In this document: positions 1 to 5,559 of the stretch, piece after piece
Layout: every line of letters begins with the position of its first letter
Numbering within the stretch: the stretch's first letter is position 1
Assembly (NCBI GenBank): GCA_025350945.1
Contig: JANXWW010000142.1
Coordinates: 1 to 5,932 of the forward strand
DNA from: Burkholderiales bacterium
GTDB taxonomy: Bacteria > Pseudomonadota > Gammaproteobacteria > Burkholderiales > Usitatibacteraceae
Length of the DNA stretch: 5,932 bases
Direction: 5' to 3'
Position numbers and translations under genes: made by a program
Notes under the pieces: model-generated
What the model saw: only the letters and a program-made list of their open reading frames with translations
Databases searched by the model: none
Told to the model about the DNA's origin: nothing

Positions 1-1
1 G

Positions 2-202
2 GTCATCCTCACGGGCGCGATGGTGCCGTATAAATTTGGCTCCTCCGACGGTCAATTCAATCTTGGTTCAGCGCTCGCCTATGCGCAAGTGCTGTCCATC
101 GGCGTCTACGTGGTGATGAACGGACGTTTTTTTCAGTGGGACAATGTGCGGAAAAATAAAAAGGCAGGGGTTTTTGAAGAACGTAAAAGTGCAGATAAAT
201 AA
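2..202 (+). CDS. C-terminal end of an unrecognised, probably membrane-associated protein (5' end outside window)
   Basis: An open frame enters from the left edge at base 2 and ends at TAA 200-202, giving 66 visible residues. The ATG at base 20 is internal to this open frame, and no ribosome binding site precedes it, so the gene probably starts outside the window. The visible part contains one hydrophobic stretch (about GSALAYAQVLSIGVYVVMNG), then a strongly charged, lysine-rich tail that ends in KSADK. This pattern fits the last transmembrane helix of a transporter or other inner-membrane protein followed by a cytoplasmic tail. I do not recognise the family. It converges on the two-component operon at 280-2181. 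Confidence 0.55.
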   Translation, partial: VILTGAMVPYKFGSSDGQFNLGSALAYAQVLSIGVYVVMNGRFFQWDNVRKNKKAGVFEERKSADK

Positions 203-226
203 GGGGAAAAGTCCAAGATTGACGCG

Positions 227-264
227 GCTTTCAAAGCATAAATGCTCCGAAAGCTCTGTTCTTT
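227..264. terminator. Possible intrinsic terminator between convergent genes
   Basis: GCTTTC at 227-232 pairs with GAAAGC at 249-254, and inside it AGCA (235-238) pairs with TGCT (243-246) around a TAAA loop. The two stems are separated by a 2x2 internal mismatch (AA/CC). A T-rich stretch (TCTGTTCTTT) follows on the plus strand. The hairpin lies in the 77-bp gap after the plus-strand gene end at 202 and before the response-regulator stop at 280, so it could serve both strands. The stem is only moderately GC-rich and the T-tract is broken. Confidence 0.4.
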
Positions 265-279
265 GGAGGGTTAGCACTT

Positions 280-1029
280 TCACGCCTGCTTGAACAAATG
301 AAAAAATTGTCTCGAAACAGCCAGTTTTTCATTTCTGTTTTTCAAAAATAATGTCAATTTTTCGCTCTCTTCACGCACAGCACGATCCACCGCATTCGCA
401 TTCACAATTGTGCCGCGATGTATTTGCCAAAAGATTTCCTGATCCAATCCTTCAATCAGTTCTTTAAGCGGAATACGCACCAGCGCTTCGGCGTCATGTG
501 TGATGATGCGCGTGTATTTTGTGTCGGATTGAAAAAATATAATGTCATCCACGTTGATCAAACGTGTTTGATTGCCAAGCGAGGCGCGAATCCATTTTAA
601 TTTTGGTGAGGTTGATTTTGCATCTCGATTGAGCAGCGATTCAAGCAGGTGTGTGATGTCAGTCGGGTTTTGACTTAATCGTTTTTTCAGACGATCAACG
701 GTGGCATACAGACGCGCATCTTCAACAGGCTTGAGCAAATAATCTGCAGCACCATTTTCAAAAGCTTTCACCGCAAATTCGTCATAGGCGGTTACGAACA
801 CAATATGCATTGAATCACCCAGTTCAGCTGCAACCTCTAGCCCGGTTTTGCCGGGCATGCGAATATCGAGAAATGCTATCTGCGGACGATGTCTGGCGAC
901 CAGTGAAAGTGCCTGATTTCCATTTTCTGCAATACCCACGATTTCAAGTTCTGGCCACACGCGTGCGAGCGCCGCACGCAACCGTTCACGCATCAATTTC
1001 TCATCTTCGGCAATGATCGCGGTGGGCAT
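280..1029 (-). CDS. LytTR-family response regulator (LytR/AlgR type)
   Basis: This is a 249-residue cytoplasmic DNA-binding response regulator, the output partner of the kinase encoded just upstream. Residues 3-115 are a receiver domain: acidic pocket E8/D9, phospho-acceptor D55 in the FLDIRMPG strand, switch T80, and conserved K100 in the YLLKP motif, all intact. Residues about 144-247 are a LytTR DNA-binding domain, with recognisable strands LKWIRASLGNQ, the DDIIFFQSDTKYTRI segment, the IHRGTIVN motif and a final LAVSR turn. The length is typical of the family. The ATG follows the kinase TAA with no gap, and AAGGA within the kinase's last codons gives a well-spaced ribosome binding site. 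LytTR regulators typically bind pairs of direct repeats; a candidate pair lies at 2265-2294. The target genes are not known from sequence. Confidence 0.95.
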   Translation of the reverse strand: MPTAIIAEDEKLMRERLRAALARVWPELEIVGIAENGNQALSLVARHRPQIAFLDIRMPGKTGLEVAAELGDSMHIVFVTAYDEFAVKAFENGAADYLLKPVEDARLYATVDRLKKRLSQNPTDITHLLESLLNRDAKSTSPKLKWIRASLGNQTRLINVDDIIFFQSDTKYTRIITHDAEALVRIPLKELIEGLDQEIFWQIHRGTIVNANAVDRAVREESEKLTLFLKNRNEKLAVSRQFFHLFKQA

Positions 1030-2181
1030 TTAGGCTTCCTTGTCAGCGAATGGAAATGAGAGCGTGGCGACAAATCCGGCCGGTGAATTTTCGCTCACAA
1101 TTAACAACGCTTGCTCACCATAGATCGCACTCAGCCGCTCGCAAATATTGGTCAGGCCAACGCCACTGTTTAAAAGCGATGCGCGCTCGCTACAGCCGGT
1201 GTCGGTCACTCGAATGATTAATTTATCTGCGATCTTTTGGGCGACTAGACTGATGCGACCGCCCTCGGCGGTCGGCTCCAAACCGTGCTTGATGGCATTT
1301 TCGAGAAGCGAAATCAGCATCGCGGGCGGCACATTCTGGTTCGCCAAATCAGGCGGTAATTCAAGGCTAAAATCAAGCCGCTCACCCATTCTCGTTTTCA
1401 TGATTTCCAGATACGATGCGGCCATCGCAAATTCACGTTCCACCGTGGTGAATTCTTCCCGCAATCCGCTCAAGCCACCACGCAAAAAAGTAATGAGTTG
1501 TGCGGTGAGTTTGGCCGCCTCCGGCGATTTTTTTTCAGCAAGATGCTGCACACTGGCCAGCGTATTGAACAAAAAATGCGGCTCAACCTGCGCCTGCATG
1601 AGTCTCAGCTTTGCATCGGTAAGCTGGCGCGCGAGACGTTCATCAGCGGCCAGTTTTCGTAACTGCGCATTTCGTCTGGCTAACAAATTTCGCCGCATCT
1701 GTAGCACGGCAACCGTCAATGCGGCATAAATCACGCCTGCAACCAATCCGCCGATCAACACCGGCAACGCCAAGCGCAGCAATTCTGGCTCCGCCAGCCC
1801 CTGCACGCCATCTTTGACCAGCTTACCAATAAAACCACCAAAAACTGCGCCCACCAAAGAAAAACCGGCCGCAATCAGCGCCAGCTTAAACCACCCATTC
1901 GATTGACAGTCGATGCGAGTTGGCTGTAGCCAGACACTGAGCAAACCGAACCCAACCAAAGCGACCACAATCAGCGGCAAAATAATGGCAATCACCCATC
2001 TTTCCTCGCCACTAAAATAGCGCATCATCGCCACACCAGACGCCCAGAAAAAAACCAATGCGGCGAACACCCGCCATTCATTTGCCTTAAGGCTTTCAGT
2101 CAACTGGGCAATTTCCTCGCGCTGCTCTGGCGTAAATTTTGCCATCCGCTGCTGCTGCCATGACTTAAAAACCGTGCTCAT
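1030..2181 (-). CDS. Membrane sensor histidine kinase, LytS/YpdA-like (His_kinase PF06580 type)
   Basis: This 383-residue inner-membrane kinase autophosphorylates and should pass phosphate to D55 of the LytTR regulator encoded directly after it. A charged cytoplasmic N-terminus (1-36) is followed by four hydrophobic helices at about 37-54, 62-84, 98-120 and 137-160 with short loops and no sizeable periplasmic domain, so the signal is probably sensed within the membrane. A charged, coiled-coil-like linker (163-195) leads to the QAQVEPHFLFN motif with phospho-acceptor H202. The ATPase part shows the N box (LLENAIKHG, N295), the G1-like DTG at 327-329, and the G2 box SGVGLTN (339-345). All expected catalytic elements are present. 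The ATG at 2181 is preceded by GGGTGA at a usable distance; a second Met at residue 13 has no ribosome binding site. The ligand is not predictable. Confidence 0.93.
   Translation of the reverse strand: MSTVFKSWQQQRMAKFTPEQREEIAQLTESLKANEWRVFAALVFFWASGVAMMRYFSGEERWVIAIILPLIVVALVGFGLLSVWLQPTRIDCQSNGWFKLALIAAGFSLVGAVFGGFIGKLVKDGVQGLAEPELLRLALPVLIGGLVAGVIYAALTVAVLQMRRNLLARRNAQLRKLAADERLARQLTDAKLRLMQAQVEPHFLFNTLASVQHLAEKKSPEAAKLTAQLITFLRGGLSGLREEFTTVEREFAMAASYLEIMKTRMGERLDFSLELPPDLANQNVPPAMLISLLENAIKHGLEPTAEGGRISLVAQKIADKLIIRVTDTGCSERASLLNSGVGLTNICERLSAIYGEQALLIVSENSPAGFVATLSFPFADKEA
1036..1041 (-). promoter_or_regulatory. Ribosome binding site of the response regulator, inside the kinase gene
   Basis: On the minus strand AAGGAA lies within the last codons of the kinase gene, about 6-7 bases before the regulator ATG at 1029. 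It supports that start and suggests translational coupling of kinase and regulator. Confidence 0.65.
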
Positions 2182-2230
2182 ATTTTTTCACCCAAAACCT
2201 TACGGCCAATCAACTAAATTTTCTTTTCCC

Positions 2231-2259
2231 ATAATATCGCCTGGTATGGATTGCAACAA
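2231..2259 (-). promoter_or_regulatory. Predicted sigma-70 promoter of the kinase-regulator operon
   Basis: Read on the minus strand, TTGTTG (2254-2259) and TATTAT (2231-2236) are separated by exactly 17 bases. The -10 matches the consensus at 5 of 6 positions and the -35 only at the first three, as is common in activated promoters. The predicted start of transcription near 2224 leaves a leader of about 40 bases before the kinase ATG. The direct repeat at 2265-2294 begins just upstream of the -35. Confidence 0.45.
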
Positions 2260-2264
2260 CGCGA

Positions 2265-2294
2265 ATGCGATGAAATACGAATGGATGCGATGAA
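2265..2294. repeat. Perfect 10-bp direct repeat, candidate LytTR regulator binding site
   Basis: ATGCGATGAA occurs at 2265-2274 and again at 2285-2294, a 20-bp period with a 10-bp spacer. In the orientation of the kinase operon this is TTCATCGCAT-N10-TTCATCGCAT. LytTR regulators such as YpdB, BtsR and ComE are known to bind paired direct repeats about 21 bp apart, on one face of the helix. The pair sits at about -41 to -70 relative to the predicted kinase start, a normal activator position. It is also about 70 bp upstream of the PHA-system gene, which it could affect instead. Confidence 0.45.
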
Positions 2295-2354
2295 TCTGGC
2301 GGGCGGTTTTGGTTAAACTAGATGATTAGACAACACCGCACTCAACATCAACCC

Positions 2355-2359
2355 AGGAG
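2355..2359 (+). promoter_or_regulatory. Ribosome binding site that sets the PHA-system gene start
   Basis: AGGAG lies seven bases before the ATG at 2367, a near-ideal Shine-Dalgarno. It favours this start over the in-frame ATG at 2322, which has none. Confidence 0.75.
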
Positions 2360-2366
2360 AGAAATC

Positions 2367-2717
2367 ATGGCCGATATTTCGCTGAACCGAAAGCATCAAT
2401 TAGGACTCAAAGGTGCCAAAGCCGCCGCCGATAAAATGTCGGTCAGGCTCAATGAAAAATTTGATCTGGTGTGTACATGGAGCGGCGATACGCTCAACTT
2501 TCAACGCCCTGGTGTCAACGGCCAAATGATGGTGACGGAAACCCATATGCAACTTGATGTCACGCTCGGATTTTTACTGAAGGCAATGAAAGGCCCGATT
2601 GAAAAGGCGGTGATTGAAAATCTGGATGATGCCCTGGCAACAGGCAAACCTGCCGCTACAAAAACACCCGCAAAGCCAACTACTGCTGCCAAAAAACCAA
2701 CGATCAAAAAACCTTAA
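2367..2717 (+). CDS. Polyhydroxyalkanoic acid system family protein (PHA_gran_rgn type)
   Basis: This is a 116-residue soluble protein. Residues 1-90 match what I know of the PHA granule-region family (PF09650 / TIGR02610): an N-terminal ISLNRKHQLGLKGAKAAADK helix, a CTWSGDTLNFQRPGVNG strand pair, and an LGFLLKAMKGPIEKAV helix. Members are often encoded near PHA synthesis or granule genes, but their biochemical role is unsettled. Residues 91-116 form a low-complexity Ala/Lys/Pro/Thr tail with seven lysines and no acidic residue, recalling the basic tails of PhaF-type phasins; it may bind nucleic acid or a surface (inference). The start at 2367 is chosen because of its strong AGGAG; the ATG at 2322 would add 15 unrelated residues. 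No other PHA gene is seen in the window. The stop codon interlocks with that of the convergent gene. Confidence 0.85.
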   Translation: MADISLNRKHQLGLKGAKAAADKMSVRLNEKFDLVCTWSGDTLNFQRPGVNGQMMVTETHMQLDVTLGFLLKAMKGPIEKAVIENLDDALATGKPAATKTPAKPTTAAKKPTIKKP

Positions 2718-3412
2718 CGATGATTCTTGCGCAACCGTTCGAAGGGATCGGGGTGGCGTGAATACAACCGCTCAATCAACAAAGTTTCGCGCTCGGCAAT
2801 CGTATGCAAAAAATATTCTGCGCCGTTCATATGCCTAAACGCTGTAAAACCCGCTTCCAAAAACTGCTGCATGTTTGACAGCCCCGCCAAGCGCGCGGGT
2901 GTGCGCAGCATACGCAGCGTGGAATAAATCAGCGGCTTTTTTACCACCACATCCAGCTCAGCACCCACTGCGCGCATCAGGTCCACCTGATGCAGTCGGT
3001 CTTTTTTTGGCCCCGCTTCGCAAAAAGCCTCAGCATAGTTTTTTTCATTGATGACAGCACCGCCCAGTTTTTTCGCCAGCATTTGATCAAATTCTTCCGA
3101 GATCACGTCCAGTTCAAGCGCCTTGCTGACAGCTTCGTAGGCAAACTGCGGCAACACGCGCTGGATGGTTGGATACATTCGTATCAAATCCCGATCACGC
3201 AATGCAGAATCCCTGATGCCGTAAAGCTCATCCATAAAAAACGCGGTGGCGGGCGCGTAGCGCGCATCTGCGGCCAGGTCAGGATAGGTGCGCTCTAGTC
3301 GCAACTGCTGCCAGGCTTTGACTGCTTTCACACGCACAAAAAAATCGGCATCGTTTTTTTCAAGCGATGCCGGGCCGCGCAAATCTTCCAGTTTTTTCAG
3401 ATTATCGATCAT
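2714..3412 (-). CDS. FFLEELY-motif protein (uncharacterised conserved family)
   Basis: This is a 232-residue, mainly helical protein without signal peptide or membrane helix, so probably cytoplasmic. Residues 58-68 read FFMDELYGIRD, a variant of the FFLEELYGPRD signature that names this uncharacterised proteobacterial family; the RDRDLIRMYPTIQRVLP segment that follows (72-88) is also typical. The second half holds LMRAVGAELDVVVKKP and a GLSNMQQFLEAGFTAFRHM stretch, then a helical end with IAERETLLIERLY and a basic C-terminus. No catalytic motif is evident and no function can be assigned. The ATG at 3412 has only a weak GGA nearby; the alignment to the signature leaves no better internal start. 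Its last codon region overlaps the PHA-system gene by four bases, tail to tail. Confidence 0.85.
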   Translation of the reverse strand: MIDNLKKLEDLRGPASLEKNDADFFVRVKAVKAWQQLRLERTYPDLAADARYAPATAFFMDELYGIRDSALRDRDLIRMYPTIQRVLPQFAYEAVSKALELDVISEEFDQMLAKKLGGAVINEKNYAEAFCEAGPKKDRLHQVDLMRAVGAELDVVVKKPLIYSTLRMLRTPARLAGLSNMQQFLEAGFTAFRHMNGAEYFLHTIAERETLLIERLYSRHPDPFERLRKNHR

Positions 3413-3439
3413 GTCCGTATTCTAGTTGCTGGGTTAATT

Positions 3440-3468
3440 AATAAATCGCCACAATTTAGAGGATTCAA
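3440..3468 (-). promoter_or_regulatory. Possible promoter of the FFLEELY-motif gene
   Basis: On the minus strand TTGAAT (3463-3468) and TTTATT (3440-3445) are 17 bases apart, each matching four of six consensus positions. Transcription would start near 3433, about 20 bases before the ATG at 3412. The -35 region overlaps the inverted repeat at 3452-3476. Confidence 0.3.
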
Positions 3469-3476
3469 TCTAATTG
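3452..3476. promoter_or_regulatory. Inverted repeat, candidate repressor operator
   Basis: CAATTTAGA (3452-3460) and TCTAATTG (3469-3476) are complementary apart from one extra T, with an 8-base spacer. A smaller dyad, TCAAT-CTA-ATTGA (3465-3477), overlaps it. It lies in the divergent gap before the aldehyde dehydrogenase operon and over the possible promoter of the opposite gene, where a dimeric regulator (for example TetR type) could bind. AT-rich DNA makes chance dyads common. Confidence 0.3.
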
Positions 3477-3500
3477 AGCCGTGTCGTACTCTGGCAGCAC

Positions 3501-3509
3501 TGGTATTCT
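3501..3509 (+). promoter_or_regulatory. Possible extended -10 promoter of the alcohol/aldehyde oxidation operon
   Basis: TGG directly before TATTCT (3504-3509) forms an extended -10 element, with no convincing -35 at 16-18 bases upstream. Transcription from about 3516 would leave only five bases before the TTG at 3521 and about 26 before the ATG at 3542, favouring the ATG as start. Confidence 0.25.
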
Positions 3510-3541
3510 AGGCGTCACGATTGATTACAAAGCAAAGATTT

Positions 3542-4993
3542 ATGGATCTCAGCCAGCCCAATGTCGCAACGCCCATGAACGATTCAAATACCTTACAAAG
3601 CAAGCTTCTTGATGCACGCGCTGCCTACGCGCTGGACCGCAATCCAACTGTGGCCGCGCGACGGATTGCGCTTGAGAAACTGGAACAATTACTGGTTAAA
3701 AACAGCGCAGAAATTCAGGCCGCGATTAGCGCAGATTTTGGCAATCGCTCCGCGCATGAAACGCAATTGCTTGAAATGTTTCCGTCGCTTTCCGCGATTC
3801 GTCACGCGAAAGCGCAGGTGAAATCATGGATGTCGCCCACGCGCCGTTTTGCTTCGTTGTGGTTTATGCCCGCGCGCACCGAAATTCGCGCACAGCCGCT
3901 GGGTGTGGTCGGCATAATTGTGCCGTGGAATTATCCGTTGATGCTGGCTGTCGGCCCGCTGGTGGCCGCACTCGCGGCGGGCAATCGTGCGCTGATCAAG
4001 ATGAGCGAATTCACACCGCGTTTCGGTGAGCTGTTTGCGAAACTGATTGCGGAAAATTTTGCAGCAACCCACATTGCAGTCATTAATGGTGATGCAGCAA
4101 TCGCACGTGAATTTTCTGCCTTGCCATTTGATCATTTGCTCTTCACTGGCTCGACCGCTGTCGGTCGCCACGTGATGCACGCTGCGGCAGAAAATCTCAC
4201 GCCCGTAACACTGGAGCTGGGCGGCAAATCGCCCGCTATTATTGGCCCGGAAGCTGATCTGGCAGAGGCCGCGCAAAAAATTATTTTTGGCAAATGTTTA
4301 AACGCTGGCCAAACCTGCATCGCACCGGATTATGTGCTGCTGCCGCGCGGAACAGAAGCCGAATTTATCGAGGTTGCAAAAACCACAGTCGCTGCGCTTT
4401 ATCCCACGCTCGCCCATAACGCGGATTACACCAGCATCATCAACGCCCGCCATGTTGTGCGCTTGCAGAATTATTTGGTCGATGCCGCGTCTAAAGGTGC
4501 ATCGATTACGCCTATTTCGCCCGCCAATGAACAACTTGATGTTGATAATCAAATCGCGCAAAAAATCGCGCCCACCATCGTGTACGGTGTGACTGAAAAT
4601 ATGACCGTCATGCAGGAAGAAATCTTTGGGCCGATTTTACCGCTGGTGCCGTATGACTCAATTGACACGGCGATTCGATATGTGAACGAGCATCCGCGCC
4701 CATTGGCACTTTATTATTTTGGCCGCGATAGTCAAAACATTGAGCGCGTGTTGTCCGAGACCGTTGCGGGCGGTGTGACGATTAACGAAACGCTACTCCA
4801 CATTTCGCAGGATGAGTTGCCGTTTGGCGGCGTAGGGCCTTCAGGTATGGGCGCCTATCACGGCAAATTTGGGTTTGATACATTTTCAAAATTAAAGCCC
4901 GTGTTTCGTCAGCCAAAACTGAATGGCCTTAATTTGCTCAAGCCACCCTATGGCAAGCGGGTGGAGAAGATGCTGAAGTTGCTGCTGAAATGA
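3542..4993 (+). CDS. Coniferyl-aldehyde-dehydrogenase-type NAD(P)-dependent aldehyde dehydrogenase (CalB/LaoB-like)
   Basis: This cytoplasmic enzyme of about 483 residues oxidises an aldehyde to its acid with NAD(P)+. Numbering from 3542, visible features are PWNYP with oxyanion-hole N130, the ALIKMSE cofactor segment (K153), FTGST (201-205), general-base E225 in LELGGKSP, nucleophile C259 in NAGQTC, and EEIFGP (359-364). The C-terminal block HISQDELPFGGVGPSGMGAYHGKFG is characteristic of the CalB-type coniferyl aldehyde dehydrogenases. The name does not fix the substrate; relatives act on long-chain or aromatic aldehydes. It ends in an amphipathic, lysine-rich tail (VEKMLKLLLK). The start is uncertain: TTG 3521, ATG 3542 and ATG 3575 are in frame and all lie before the conserved region. 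Its TGA overlaps the next ATG by four bases, so it is coupled to the Tat protein and GMC oxidoreductase. Confidence 0.92.
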   Translation: MDLSQPNVATPMNDSNTLQSKLLDARAAYALDRNPTVAARRIALEKLEQLLVKNSAEIQAAISADFGNRSAHETQLLEMFPSLSAIRHAKAQVKSWMSPTRRFASLWFMPARTEIRAQPLGVVGIIVPWNYPLMLAVGPLVAALAAGNRALIKMSEFTPRFGELFAKLIAENFAATHIAVINGDAAIAREFSALPFDHLLFTGSTAVGRHVMHAAAENLTPVTLELGGKSPAIIGPEADLAEAAQKIIFGKCLNAGQTCIAPDYVLLPRGTEAEFIEVAKTTVAALYPTLAHNADYTSIINARHVVRLQNYLVDAASKGASITPISPANEQLDVDNQIAQKIAPTIVYGVTENMTVMQEEIFGPILPLVPYDSIDTAIRYVNEHPRPLALYYFGRDSQNIERVLSETVAGGVTINETLLHISQDELPFGGVGPSGMGAYHGKFGFDTFSKLKPVFRQPKLNGLNLLKPPYGKRVEKMLKLLLK

Positions 4994-5559
4994 CACTACG
5001 TTCCCGCAACAGTCGCCGCCAGTTTTTAAAAGTCGGCATCGCAGGCGCGCTTGCGTTGGCGATCACGCGATCTTTTGACCGCAACGCGTTTGCCGTCGCC
5101 GTGTCAGATGCCGCGCGCGGTTCGCTCGATCTTAGAAAACTGGCGAACAAAGACGCTGAAGTCATTGCCGCATTGGCACCAGTGATCCTCGCGGGCAGCT
5201 TGCCCGATGAAATTGTCTCGCGCCAAATCGCGATCAACGAAGTGGTAGAAGCGTTTGATCGTACTGTGGCGGGGCTATCGCCAGCGGTGCAGCGTGAAGT
5301 CGAAGAGTTATTGAGCTTGTTAACCATGCCAATTACACGTCGTTTCGTGGTCGGCATTTCTGCAACGTGGCCGAATGCGACTGAGGAAGAAATTAAACAG
5401 TTCCTTGAGCGCTGGCGCAATCATCGTTTCGCGCTTTTGCAGCAGGGCTATCAGGCCTTGGTTCGCGTGATGATTGCGTGCTGGTACGGCAACCCATTAT
5501 CGTGGGGCAAGATTAGTTATAGCGGGCCACCATTCGCAAAAGAGCTGGGGCTGCAATGA
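4990..5559 (+). CDS. Tat-signal small protein, LaoC-like / gluconate dehydrogenase subunit-3-like partner of the GMC oxidoreductase
   Basis: This 189-residue protein starts with a clear twin-arginine signal: SRRQFLK (8-14), a hydrophobic core at 16-26 and a plausible AFA cleavage site after residue 35, so it should be exported folded to the periplasm. The mature part is helical and has no membrane segment. Its C-terminal region (CWYGNPLSWGKISYSGPP, 164-181) resembles small subunits that accompany periplasmic GMC dehydrogenases. The position between a CalB-type aldehyde dehydrogenase and a GMC enzyme matches LaoC of Pseudomonas aeruginosa, reported as needed for alcohol oxidation. It probably acts as small subunit, export partner or maturation factor of the GMC enzyme (inference). 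The ATG at 4990 overlaps the preceding TGA as ATGA, and its own TGA overlaps the next ATG the same way. No cofactor-binding motif is seen. Confidence 0.85.
   Translation: MTLRSRNSRRQFLKVGIAGALALAITRSFDRNAFAVAVSDAARGSLDLRKLANKDAEVIAALAPVILAGSLPDEIVSRQIAINEVVEAFDRTVAGLSPAVQREVEELLSLLTMPITRRFVVGISATWPNATEEEIKQFLERWRNHRFALLQQGYQALVRVMIACWYGNPLSWGKISYSGPPFAKELGLQ

Noticed and set aside
1148..1729. Long plus-strand open frame (193 codons) opposite the kinase gene
   Set aside because: It lies wholly antisense to a kinase with intact motifs, its composition is Ser/Arg-rich and it shows no family features; it is a shadow of the kinase codon pattern.
2265..2294. The ATGCGATGAA pair as the start of a CRISPR array or other tandem repeat
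   Set aside because: There are only two short copies with a 10-base spacer and no further units; a regulator binding site explains it better.
2322..2366. Upstream ATG of the PHA-system gene, adding 15 residues
   Set aside because: It has no ribosome binding site, the extra residues do not fit the family, and AGGAG sits at ideal distance before the ATG at 2367.
3492..3506. Sigma-54-like TGGCA element before the aldehyde dehydrogenase
   Set aside because: The GG of the -24 element is not followed by GC at the required 10-base spacing, so the -12 half is missing.
3521..3541. TTG start for the aldehyde dehydrogenase
   Set aside because: An AGGCG lies upstream, but the likely transcription start near 3516 leaves almost no leader and TTG is a rare start. 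It is kept only as an alternative because the N-terminus is not conserved.
3824..4276. Minus-strand open frame (150 codons) inside the aldehyde dehydrogenase gene
   Set aside because: The plus strand encodes the conserved PWNYP-to-LELGGKSP region of the enzyme; the antisense product looks like a frame artefact rich in Arg, His and Cys.
4938..5420. Minus-strand open frame (160 codons) opposite the Tat-signal gene
   Set aside because: The plus strand has a clear Tat signal and ATGA-coupled starts; the antisense product is Ser/Ala/Arg-rich low complexity with no recognisable domain.
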